64,000 bases of DNA from NCBI RefSeq assembly GCF_030936135.1, contig NC_082610.1, positions 16,006,428 through 16,070,427 on the forward strand, read 5' to 3'. Both the position numbers and the translations under genes were made by a program. Each line of letters opens with the position of its first letter. Position 1 is the first letter of the stretch. Origin of the DNA: Gavia stellata. Lineage: Eukaryota > Chordata > Aves > Gaviiformes > Gaviidae. Under the pieces are notes generated by a model. The model saw only the letters and a program-made list of their open reading frames with translations. It was not told the origin of the DNA and ran no database searches. Below are positions 1 through 53,900 of this stretch, piece by piece.

Positions 1-2664
1 AATCTGATGCAGGCTAGCAGTTCAGTACGTGATCAGGCTTGATGTATTCATTATTGCCCTCTTTTCTACTGGATGCATCTAATGACAAAGTCTGTTCCAC
101 TCTCTGGCTCAGCTAAGCCTTTTTCCACTTGTAAATCAAATGCACAGCTTAAGGTTCCTCTGTTATCTTTAAGGGCTGGCTGTTAAATGACAAAGTTGTA
201 GTAGAAAACACTAATGTCTCCTCCTGTTATCGTCTTCATCATCTCTCTCAGTTGCCTGTATACTTTTGACATAACTATGAATTATCCTCTGGGGTCAGAT
301 CTTGTTCTTATCACCACTGCCGCTGACAAAGTCAGTGAGCACTACACAGGTCTGCATTAGCAGACCCTCAAATGTACAACAGTGCTGCCCATTTGTCTAA
401 CCACACTTACACAGACCATGCAACAGTGATGCTGATGGCTCTTGTGTGGACTGGCAGTCATTACACACAGGCATATTAAATCATACAGCATGAACCCTGG
501 CTTTCCTGGAGGTTGCCTCTCTCCTTCACCTTTTCCCTGAGATCAGAAGACCAACTTAAGCAAATAATTTCCTTGTTCTGTGTTTCTTCTGAGACCGAAG
601 AAACATTTGCAAGGGTTGAAGCATGACTTTGTCTCCCCAGGCTCCAGAGAGCTAAATGTTCAGGGCACAACTGCAGAACTTTTACCTACTGCCACAAGCT
701 TTTTTTTTTTTTTTCCATAGGGAAATAGGTATTAAAAGCATCTTTTGGGAATAGGAACATGAGAGACCTTATTTCGCATTTAAATTAATATGGGTTGCAT
801 TACATTTGTTAATTGCTAACTTTGAGGAACTAAATAAATAAATGGGAATTTGATCACAGACTTCAGGGAGGGTAGAATTTCATCTTGGGGGGAAAAATAA
901 ACCAATCATTCATTCACTTACAAAGTGCATTAATACTACGAATGGTTTTACTAAAACTTTAAGAGAAACATTTTATAATGATAGCTACCTAAACAACTAA
1001 TAGTTTGAGTAGCTGAATTTGTATTGACCATGGCTGAAGTAGACATTATGGTCTTGGAGCAAGCAACTTAGAGGAAAGAACTCCAATCTCAGTCCAGTCA
1101 CTAATTCATTATGCAATCTAAAGGAAGTCATTGAACTCTCTTTGTCCCAGGTTACCCTCATGAAAAACAGATGTTGCCCTTGAAGAAAGTTTTCCTGGGA
1201 AAATAATTTTTAAACCTGAAAAAAACCCTAAAAACTCCACAACAAAAAAACCTGCAAGCAAAGAAGTGATATGATCTGGATCCAATAATGTATGAATACA
1301 GCTGTGATACAATGAAGAAATCCACTGAACTGTGTAATAAATCTTCCCAGAAATGGGCATCACAAATTCGGAGAGCAGAGAGCGTACTCCATATCCAAGC
1401 AGGGACTAACGAACCAAGCAACACCGAGAGGAAACCACAGTGCTAAGCCTACCCTCCCACTACTCAGGACATGTCAGGCAAAAGAGTTAAGAACATTCTA
1501 ATCCTTTCTTGACTTACAATAACATCCATATGCCTGAACATAAGTAGAATCTGGAACATTAAAATGTTTGATTGCACTGAAACAGATATCTCTCTGGACT
1601 TCTGGATGAAAGGTAAAGTCACTACTTAAAGAAAAAAACCAACCAAACCACAAGCACCTAAGCCTATGGTACTGCTCACTGAAGTTTCTAGCATCAATAG
1701 CAATTGAGACCTGACTGAATTAAACAAAAAAGAAGAATTAAAAGAGAAACCCAAGACCAGATGTAACAAAATTTTCCAAAAAACACACTGAGAACACAGC
1801 TGTTACATATACACAGAACATACTAACATTCAAAGGCAACTGAACAATCTCAAAGTTTGATTTATCTCAGTCAAATCCAGTCTTCCCTTCTAGATTTAAA
1901 CTGAAACTGACCAAAAGAAGAAAAAAAAAACCATTATTAATCTTAATAGTTTACCACTCAAAAGCTCCCACTGTGAGCTCACAACTGTGCACCAACATTT
2001 TCATATAACATGGCAAGGCATTTAACTTAGGTGTTTTGCACAGAAACTGGCACATTTGACAGCAGCAGAGAAGGTAAGCACAAAGTTCACTTCTTCAAGG
2101 GACGGCCATTGAACCACCAGTTAAGCAAAAAGGAAGAGATGAAAACTTCATCATTATGACAGAGGATAGCAATAAAAGTAGTAATAAAGCAGAAAAATCC
2201 TACACAAATAAGTGCTTTCCACCACCAGTTCCTCCGATTTCCTACCAGTAACTATGTTATGATAACAGCTCCATTTGTTGAACTAAGAAAATATTTTATT
2301 ACTGAAAGCATTGCAACTGGAAACTAAAAAAACCAAGGAAGCTTTAGGAATACACACAAAACCATAATTTGCCAGTATCAGATCAGTTATCAATGTTCAA
2401 CTGTCTTAAAGATTGCATTAACCATATAAATAGTCAGATAGAGTTCAACCTGAAGGATTTACTATCCTCTCATTCTTCATCTGTCTAGATTAGCAGGAGG
2501 CACAGGCACACACTGAAAGTTTACAAAGACTAGCAGTTTTCATGCACTAGGGCTGTCTTGCATCCTGTTTTAGAAACTGACAACAGGATTAGAAAGGAGA
2601 GTTTTAAATCTATGATCAGTCAAAACAAGAAGTACCACACAAAACATGGAAAATGTTGTTTTAC
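1..2664 (-). other. USH1C intron 20, partial
   Basis: No exon, RNA gene or repeat could be recognised. The PDZ3-encoding exons were looked for in all minus-strand frames and not seen, so they should lie left of the window. A T-run of about 14 near 700 is the only low-complexity feature. Confidence 0.7.
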
Positions 2665-44542
<41,878 letters not shown>

Positions 44543-44800
44543 GGTGCGCGGGGTGCGGACGCTGCGCGGCTGCGGGAGGTGCGTGGAGCGGCTGCGCCGG
44601 CGAGACCGCGCCCCGGGGCGGTGGGTGGCGCGCCCGTCGCTGTCGGCCGCCGCTGCCTGCAGCATCCCCGACCCCGTCCGCCGCCGCCGCTCATCTATGT
44701 CACTGCTTTAGCGGTACGAGCCGCCGAGCAGCGATAACCTCCTTGCGACCCCAGGTCTTGGTTGTTTAAGGCCAAAGCAAAAGAGAAAGAAAAAGAAAAG

Positions 44801-44810
44801 CCCCCCCCCC
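44801..44810. repeat. C10 run after an A/G-rich tract
   Basis: Ten consecutive C follow about 35 bases of nearly pure A/G on the plus strand, just upstream of the USH1C CpG island. Confidence 0.9.
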
Positions 44811-46189
44811 ATGTGTTACTTGGCCTTGCACCGACTGCTTTTTCCCTGGGCTGATTTATACAGCTGGTGCTTCTCATACAGCGCAGAGCTCACACCCAAA
44901 CTTCTCTTTTGTATTTGTAGGTATGTATGTTACTAGCTCTACTGTTTAAGAAAAAAAGCAGGAAGATGTGAAATTTAAAGCATGCTAACACCTGGAGGGA
45001 AAAAAAAGAAAATAATTTGCTTGAATAAATTACTGCAAATAATCTCAATTTTTTATTTGTAGGTAAGCAGGGTGAATCTGATGTATCACTGTCTCAGTCC
45101 GATTTCCACTGGCCTTTCCCACTAACAGAATATTGTTGCTTACAAATGTAGTCTCTGACATGCCTACTGTGAGTAACTGCGTAAGAATCAGGCTCCTTTT
45201 CTGGTACTCTGAGCTTATCTCAGAGTAATCTCTTTTAATTAATTTTGTCTTGGGCTGGTTCTTCTCCCACTTTCCCTAATGTAGTACACAATTATAAGGA
45301 CTTCCGTAATCGAGGCTGGAAGCAAGTGGAGGATAACAACTAACCTATGTCACTTAGGCTCCCTGCAGAATCAGCTTTACCCACATAACTCTACAGAGAA
45401 CGGGGTTTATGTAAGCACAGGTAGCTTACCTGCTCTTCTTTCCAACATGGAAACTTGTATGAATACATATGAAGGCATGAGACAAAAATTCCATACTGCC
45501 AAATACAAACTGGAATCTGTTTCATTATTTCTGTGTGATAACCTTCGTAAGCTACACCAGCTCCCTTACAAACTGCTCTTACCCCTTCCAGGAAATGGCT
45601 TTGCTGTATCAGAAGATTTCAGAGGTATGTACACTACCCATTTGTCATATCAGGTGTCAGGAATCAGACAGGAATGCATTTTAAGCCTGTGTACAAACAA
45701 ATACAAAAACTGTTTTCAGACAACAATTTTCTCTTAGAAGTGCAACTACTAGTACACAAATCATTTGTCTTCTACCTAAGGTAAGTTCCAGTACCATACA
45801 ACACTGAAAAGCTATTCTATCCAAGCATTAGACACACAGCTATACAATTTCTTCCCTGAATATGCAAAACAGAATTGTCTTACATTTGAAAAGAGTAGGA
45901 AGGAGATACAGGAAATTTAAAGGACACATAAAATACCATGTATGTTTCCTTTAAATTTACATGCAGACTCTAACAGTCATTGATGTCTATCAATCGCTTC
46001 TAGACTTTACAAGAACAGATCTTTTACAAGCTGAAAGTGATGCAGATTTGGAAGAAAGTAATGCTTTTTATGATACAAATTTCCCAGGAGTCAGAAACTC
46101 CTCCATATAGTAAAATATTGTGGAATTAACTTCATTTGCTGCTGTGAAAACTGCTCTGAATCATCAGGCAAAGGACACACCACAGAAAG

Positions 46190-46245
46190 GATAATAAACT
46201 TGATGGGCTATTAGTCTGCTCTGTTACACGAATTCCTGTGCTCTA
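46190..46245 (+). mobile_element. Old CR1-like 3' tail
   Basis: CTTGATGGGCTATTAGTCTG then CTCTGTTACACGAATTCCTG and TGCTCT follow the same tail pattern as the copy near 26140, more diverged. Lies in the intergenic spacer. Confidence 0.5.
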
Positions 46246-47049
46246 CTGTGCACAAATACAAAGGAAACAAACCCACAAAGCTATACCATGCTCCAAAACT
46301 GGAAGTTTGATAATCAGAAAATTTATGAGATGGTTCTGAAGTTTCTGTTACTTCAGATGTGTTATATTAAAAGATGGTACAATTATGACTGTTTATTAGT
46401 TTTGGATAATTAAGTTTTTCATAGCAAGAAATCAAATTACATCTAAATTAGCTTTAAACTAGTTTCAGGTATTGTTTGCTACTTGTGACATTAAGGGAAA
46501 ATTAATAAAGTGGGCAGCCCATTTAGTAGGCAAAGAAATATATTAAAATATGTGTTGTGTAAACTGATTCCTGTTGCTCTTGATCTACTTTCTCTATTCC
46601 ATTAATGTAATCTGATTCAGAGGAAGTGCACCAAAGCCAAGTGCATGGTGCATTCGGAGTAGATGGGCTCTGCTACAGGCTGAGGCAAGCACATAATTCT
46701 AAAAATCTATTTGGGGTTATTGGGAAAAAGCTATGTTGAAGTTAAGTAATATCTTTTCTGTCTCACTTTCTTTTCTCTCATACACATTCTCCCTCCAACA
46801 TTTACAGGAGGGAACAGAATTCTCAGTGAAAACATCACTAGTTTTCCATCTTTTCATTAGAAATGAAACACTTGTTGCAGCAAGAAACACAATCCACGGG
46901 GACAAATTACAAAGGCAGAAAAGAGATCTTTTTAATGACTTACTGTTAACAGACTTCCCAAAGCAGTCAGAAAAGGCCCCTTTTCATCTGAGACAGTTTC
47001 TCACCTGGTATGGGCAGCTTCTAAAGCTTCTGTTATAAGATATGCAAAC

Positions 47050-47220
47050 CTGAAGAATGATGGGGAGAAGCAGCAGCAGATGGGAAAGGGAAAAGAACAG
47101 AAAAAAAGTTAACAGCGATAGGAAGAGGGAAGAGAAAAAGGAAGAAAAATAATGGAAGGAAGGTAAAACACACAGCAAATTTAATCACAAGAAAAAAAAA
47201 AAAGAATAAACCTGGAAAAG
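47050..47220. repeat. Purine-rich (A/G) low-complexity tract
   Basis: About 170 bases dominated by A and G on the plus strand, with short GGAAG and GAAAA units, in the OTOG upstream region. It is low complexity rather than a regular microsatellite. Confidence 0.7.
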
Positions 47221-47926
47221 GGTCCACAGAGAGCTCCAAATTCAAGAGTGTGAATTTATAGCAGAAAAAAGTTATCAGAAGCTATGGAAATAATGCATAC
47301 ACATTAGCTGCATGCTGCATTCAGTTCATGTCTTACTCATGCCTTTCATTACTCAGGTTCTGACACCTGTTTCAGTGGGTCGGGGCCAATGCTCCGTGTC
47401 AAACATCGACAACGTTCGCTGCCCCTCAGCACAAGCAGGCAGCTCTCCGCAAGCTGACAGTTTTCAGTCGTGCGACATTCCCAGGAGCAAAGGCAAAGCC
47501 CCGGGTTTGTTCGCGTTAGAGGTGGGGCGCAGCCTTATACCGCACCCCAGCGCGGAGGTTTCAGCTCCTGCTGAGAAGCCGTGATGCTTATCGTTTCCTA
47601 AACCCCAGAAGGGCAGAAAAGTGGAAATAAACGTGAGGAGCCGGCGAGGTCAGCGCCCGGCACGAGCAGTCAGGGAGAAGCGGTAATGGGGCTGGAGCCG
47701 CTCGGCTGCGGGGTCAGTAACCGACCTCGGGTTACTGGGAGCTCCGCTGCAGGGCGAGGGGCGGCGTCCGAGGTGGGTGCTCAGGGAAGGGCCCGGGGCA
47801 GGAGGGCGGGCAGGCGGCTGATAAACCCCCCGACCGCCCCGCCCGGGAGGGCGGGATGAGCTCAGGGCGCAGGTAGCGGCGGTGCTGAGGGCCGCAACTC
47901 CGCGGGAAGCCAGACTCCCAGCCCGT

Positions 47927-47978
47927 ATGGAGGCCCGGCTCCTCCTCGGGGCGCTGCTGTGCACCTGGCTGCCGCCGG
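47927..47978 (+). CDS. OTOG: OTOG exon 1: signal peptide
   Basis: 52 nt, [17 protein letters not shown] plus one base. A short charged start, then a hydrophobic leucine-rich core, as in a signal peptide; human otogelin begins similarly. Donor CCGCCGG|gtgagc. The ATG has G at +4 but C at -3. Confidence 0.87.
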
Positions 47979-50900
47979 GTGAGCCTCCCGCTGGGCAGGG
48001 CACGGGGACGGGACGGGAGGGAGAAGAGGGTAGTCCCCGCCGTCACTAACCTGCCGCCTTTGCCTTCTAGCCCTATCTCCATGGGGCGCCCGGGCGCAGC
48101 TCCCCGTCGGTGGGGACCTACCGCTCCCCAGGTAAGTGCCAGCCGGGGTACAAAGGGGCTCCTTCCTCGCCGCCGCGGTGTGCGGCCGGGCGGGCGGCAT
48201 CCCTGAGGTGGGCCGGGCGGGGTGGGCTGCCCGGGCCGAGTAAACCTTGCCTTGTTCTCCTGCCCTCAGCCGAGGCAGCGGCGCGGCACCTCGGAGCGAG
48301 GGCGGCTTCGCGGCGGCGACGCAGGTACGGGGCGCGGGCCGGGCGCTGTGAGGGGCGGCGGGGGGGTATAGCGGGGCCGGGGGCTGGGGAGCGGGTTGCG
48401 GCGCTTCCTTGGGAGACGAGGCCGCCGGGACGTGCGGATCTTCTCTGAGGAGCCCCCCGCGAGGAGAGCAGCCCCTTCCTGCCGTCGGTTGTCTGGATCC
48501 ACGGTGCGACCGGGGCTCAAAAGGCGACGCGGTGCCGTCGCTCGTGACCCAAGATGGCGTCTGGCTTTCCCGCGCTGCGCTGCCGCCTGGCGAGACCCCT
48601 CTCAGGGGTGGCTGGCGGTGCCGGTCTGAGGGACGGGTGTTCCGGTTGTCCTTGGGATAACGTTTTTCTCATATCTTACTTGGCTATACCTGTACATTAC
48701 CGTGATACCATCAGGATTTCTGATGGCTGGTCTACCATTTGTGATTCTTCAGGACTTTTCCTTCAAACAGCATTGCATATGTGTTTTATCCCAGCCACAT
48801 GGAGTGTCAGCCATGAACAGAAGGAAACTTGGGGTCTGAGGTGTTTAAGTAGTGAGGGAAGATGGTAGCTACAGCTGCAGCTCATTCAGAAATAGTTGTA
48901 TGTTGTATGAAGCATCCTTGCTCTGAGGAAAGCTGAGGTCTGGTCTGGCTCATCCAGCAACAATGGCTTTGTGGGAGCCTTTTCACTTCTCAGTAAAAGT
49001 AAATGAGCTGGCAGTATCAGATCACTACATCTCAGTACTGGTTTTTGGATGTAGTTTATCTTGGCAACCTGACTATATCACTCGTAGCATGTTGCTGAAA
49101 TATAATTAGGGTGTGTGGTTCCCGCTCCCTTGTTGAGGGTGGGAAGGGGAAAGTTTGCTTTGTAGCCCTTGTTTGTGGCTCTGCAGAGGAGTTGCCTTTC
49201 TTTCTGCTTTCTCCCCACTCTTTCTGGGAAAAGCTTCAGCGGAGAGAAAAATGTGCCACATAACTGCTAACAGGTAACAAAATCAACCACCAATAAAAGC
49301 AAATGTTTGTGGATTGAGGTTCCCCCCCCCACGAACAGAGCAGAAAACTTCAGTAAGAAATATGCTCAGGAGAAAGGAAAAAAAAAATTCAATATTAGTT
49401 TTAAAAAGGTAAGAACCTGAAGAATAGTTGTTCTAGCCATTTGAACTGTCTAAAATGAACAGTAATGCATTTTTACACGTTCTGGCTTTTAACAAGCTTC
49501 CTCAAGAGGAAGAGGTAAAGCAACACTAAGCAATAGTGGTTAAGCCCTCTGCAGAACTTTCATGTCCATGAAGCCTTAGTTAATGACATGCTTCTGAGAT
49601 CAGTTTTCAGTCAAATGTCTAAGTAGGTATTTAGAACACAGAAAACACCTGCTATTTTAAAAACACTTTACAGAATCATGCACAGGACTGAGAAATTTGA
49701 ATGATAAAACTCTAGGGCATGAAAATTAAATGCAATAAATCTAACCAGGACCTTAGGTAAAATTATGTAGACATAGCTGCTGTTGTTTATACAGGTAGTT
49801 TGGGAATATTTTGCTCAGTTATTTGTGTCACTGTAGACATCATACATTGTAGTTAATGCTGTTTATTAACAGATAGTGTATTTGTTACTGAATTTTCCTT
49901 AATGAAAACTGTATTCTATAATTAATGTGTCACTGAAATATGAACATTTTAGAGGATATAGCTGCTGCTCTTCATGAAGTGAAGTAAGTGAAGAAATAAT
50001 ATGAAATGGGTGTAAGATTTGTGTTACTTTATAAAGTAAACTGGGTAAATGTAATCAGATGCTTCATTAATATGGAAAAACTTACTATCATAAGTCATTG
50101 GCTTCTGAGGATCGAGAGGTTCATGTTAATACTCATGTGAAATTGAGAAAAATGTTACTCAGCCTAGATGAGCCTATGTTTCTAGAACAATGATAGGAGG
50201 TTATAGAGAAATTGAGCAATGTGGTTTTAACAAAGGCATACTAATTAGGAGGTATACTGCTACCTGTCATGAGCATGGCAATATAACCACATCATGACAA
50301 AATATCAGTGGATTTTTGTAACTTGACTAAGCAGGAATGCTCTTCTGTTTTCTCAAGTAGATGATGTAGGCTGAATTGGCTTTTGTGATTTGATGTTACT
50401 ATTGGCTTTTTTAAGGAAATATAAGTATTTAAGTATTTAAGTTTTGAAGAACTCTTTAAGGCACCTCTATAGATCAATACTGATACTGCTTTCCCTTCTG
50501 CATGATAGTACATTTTACCGGACTGGTTGTTTTGTGTGCACAAAACCCACAAGTTAGTATTATTTCCTTAAAGCATGTATTCTACAAGAGCTGGTATGGA
50601 AAGTATTTTCTGAGTAATACATAAATTGTCTTGGATATTGTTTCCTCTCAACGAAAAGTTCTGGAGAATGTTAAACAAGTTATACGTGCTCAGGTGCTGT
50701 CTTCTTTCTTTCAGTCATTAAAATGCTTCTTTTAAGATGGGTTGTCTTTGTTCACCAGTTTCCTTGAACCTGGGCATGCAAAGCTGCATCTTAAAGAGCA
50801 ATTTTCAAAATACTATCTACAGTACCTCTTTGTATAAATAACTGAGTTCATACCTAGTCCTGCTTCTCTGTAAATGGGGTAAACAAGGTTATAAATTTAT

Positions 50901-53900
50901 AAGTAAAGTGCTAAAACTTTGCACTTGCAAGAAGATGGGAAGGAGCTCTTATGTTCACACATCATACCTAAACTATACACTGTCCTTGGGTAAAATGGTG
51001 TGAAAGAATGTTGTCCCTCCAATTTACCTAGAAGCTGTTGTATGACTAGTGACCATGACTGATTTTTAAGCTGTTAACAACTAACCCGTGGGTTCTTCCT
51101 TTCCATGCCCCCCTGCCATGCGCACGCCCTGCTCCCCCCCCCCCCCCCCATCGATTTGAGTTCTTGTCATGGTACTTTGGTGATACTCAGTGTATTTCTG
51201 GTTCAGAAGGGATACAGGTGCCACTGTGTAAATAACTTGAGTTCAGAAGGAGTGTGGCGGGATTGTGACTGGCACCACTGCTAGATGGAAGAATGAAGTG
51301 GAAGTTGGGTTAATAGATGAATATGGCAAGAATGAGGAGGGGAGTCAACATTTTCATGACATAACAATTTATAAAAAATAGACTAGAAACACTAGGATTC
51401 CAAAGGATGATTTATTGGAGAAAAAGAAAGCTTCATTCACCACAATATTGAGAATTAATACAAGAAAACTCAAGATACCTCGCTGCTGACTGTTGAAGGC
51501 AGAAGTGCTTATAAGAAAGGAAATGCAAGAGAATAAAAGCTTTAGTCTGTCATATAGTTTCGAATGTTAGAACAACACGAAAAGATTAAGGAGAAGATGG
51601 TAGGAAATGTTTTGAAAACTAACATGGGTGTTTATGATTTTTTTTAAAACAAACAAACCAAAAACCACCACAAAACAAACCCGTTGATTTTGCTGGGTTT
51701 GGATCAGGTTCTTGGAAAATAGTGTGAATTTAGGACCATACAAGACATTTTGTTAATTATTATGATGCTGTTCAGTGATTTATGCATGCATGTACTTTAA
51801 AATTATTTTAAATAACTGTGGCTGAATGATAAGAATTTCCAAAACAGCCAAATGTAAATACTGAGAATTATGTTAAATACACATGATGGTATAGAGACTG
51901 TAATTGAGAGTAAAAGGAGTATGGAGAAGGGCACAGAGGGCAGCATTTGGCTATGCAGTTTTGGGCATTTTGGATTAAAATCTGCCTGCTGTCTTTAGGC
52001 ATGATGTGCTTTGATGCGCCTTTATTCGAGTCTTGAGTAGAGTGACTATACTTTTTACTTTACAGTGGTGTTTTTTGATGACTTTTTAGTAAGCCAATAT
52101 GAAGCAGTGAGCTTGCTAAAAAAGGTAAATTTACTGATAGACCATGAAAAGATTTTTAAGGTTTCTTGGTTATAGCTGCTGATTTCTTTGTTCTTTCTGA
52201 AAGGTGTCTGGAATGGCAGTTTCTAATGCTTCATCCTCTATGATATCCTTATCTCGGAACAGGAGACTTCAGGGTATGAAATGTGGACCATCTAGTAAGT
52301 TATTTATGTTTTTACATGAAATAACTTCAATTGTCCATTATATTCTGCATAATTTAATTATTTTTATGAAGAAAAACACCCTAAAATAGCTAATACAGGC
52401 CTTCAGGGTAAGGGAGCTCTGCCTTGATTGGTTTCAAAGGACTACAGGAGTATGACAATTTATATGGGGTTTGACCTAACTAAGTTTACACCTGGTTGTG
52501 GTTTGATCATTTGAAAGACTGTTTCTAACTGCAGTTTTTCTAACGAAGAGCTTTCATCAGGGCAATCTGCTCCTGTAGTGACATACCTAAAGATGTAGAT
52601 TGCTGCCTAGATGCCATTGAATTACCTGTCCTGTATCTCTTCTGTGCTTGAAGGTTTTTTGTTTGTTACTTTTTTGCTGAGGTAATCTATGGATGCTTTT
52701 TGTGTGTGCAATCTACAGGTTAGCAGGATGAGTTACTCAGCCACCAGCTTGCAGTGGTGGGCATTAGGAATTTGCATCTTGGCTTTTTTGGTTCATCTAC
52801 TTTCAGTAGTGGACAGGCTTAAGTCTTTCTGCTCAAGGCTAAAGATCCTCTGTGTTAGCTCTTCTGTAGAACCTGTGTCTTGCTTGTCTTGTACAAAGGA
52901 GAAACATGAGGCAAAGTAATTCAGAGTAATTTTAGTTAGTGATGCAAAACCTCTAGTTTCTCTCCAGTCAGTGTGATTAGTTGCATTGGATGTGGGACCT
53001 ACCTAATAGTGAATAGTCCGGGTTGGCATCCCCCAGCTTTATAGCGCAAAATGCAAGACTGATGCGTGGACTGGACTATTATCAATTGTGATTAGGGTTG
53101 TGTCATCTCCAAAAGCTTTTAATTTCTTTACATGCATACAGAGTGCTTTCAGAAGCTTTTGAGAAGTGTGTAGCTGAATATGGAGGAATAATAGAAGGGT
53201 TTAGAGAAGCATCATTTTACTCAAAAACTGTTACCTGTGCAGTGTATGAAAAGTATCATGTGTCTATATAGTGTATGATAAAATTGCTCTACAAATATAG
53301 CAGTCTATACCAGTAAAACTCCCTCTGCTTTTGAGGGTTACACCAGGTTATTGACCAAGAAGTCATTCTTTTCTAGTCTGTTATTTTTAATTTTTTTATT
53401 TTAAACCGAATAAAGCAGCTTCCAAAGAGAAGATGTGCAAATCATGCTGACAGATTTGTTGCCATAATAATTTTTTGGTTCCCTGGGTTTATTTTTTGGC
53501 AGGTGAAAATTCCTTTAATGGGCCTAGTGATGAAAATCTTCTGCTTCAGAGCAACAAGCTAGAAAAAAAGACTTTTAAGATGTATTGTGCTATTTTAACA
53601 GAACTCTTGAAAAGAGTTTGTGTGCAAGTTTATTACTTCTTAAATAAGAAAGGGAAGAACAAATCTAGACGGAGGGAGAATGAAATGGGTAACAAGTATT
53701 TCATGCTAACTCATCACATGTCTAAGCTTTTAAAGGAGGTTGTAGTTATGATGGCAAGAATTAGGTTTCATTGCCCTCTGCAGATGTAATTGGATAAACT
53801 CATATTTCTGTGGGGCAAAAATTTTTCATAAGGATTTTCCATTTCTGATGTACTTGCTTTGGCAAGACAATGTTGTTGAAGACATGCTTTAAAAATTATT

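Larger units (their letters stand above)
44543..47926. other. Intergenic spacer between USH1C and OTOG start codons
   Basis: 3.4 kb between two divergently read start codons, flanked by a CpG island at each end. The middle is AT-rich and includes an old CR1-like tail (46190-46245) and a purine-rich tract (47050-47220). No gene was recognised in it. Both promoters and any shared hair-cell control elements would be expected here. Confidence 0.85.
47480..48610. promoter_or_regulatory. CpG island at OTOG exons 1-3
   Basis: About 1.1 kb of very GC-rich, CpG-dense sequence covering the OTOG start codon and the first three exons. GC boxes (CCGCCCCGCCC at about 47834-47844 and GGGCGGG at about 47849) sit roughly 80-90 bases upstream of the ATG. 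No TATA box is evident. This is the likely OTOG promoter. Confidence 0.8.
48325..52203 (+). other. OTOG intron 3
   Basis: 3.9 kb. The first 300 bases are still CpG-rich. Holds C runs at 49322-49330 and 51134-51149 and a candidate alternative exon at 52066-52124. No interspersed repeat was recognised. Confidence 0.65.

Noticed and set aside
1..2664. Search for the PDZ3 exons of USH1C
   Set aside because: No stretch resembling the expected FDPYSMF or GGIVKGDEIMAING motifs was seen on the minus strand, so PDZ3 is taken to lie outside the window.
47650..48200. Minus-strand open frames of 112-117 codons over OTOG exons 1 and 2
   Set aside because: Low-complexity arginine/proline-rich translations caused by CpG-island composition, antisense to the OTOG start.
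53475..53789. 104-codon lysine-rich open frame in OTOG intron 4
   Set aside because: No similarity, no fitting exon borders, and composition typical of AT-rich intron translation.
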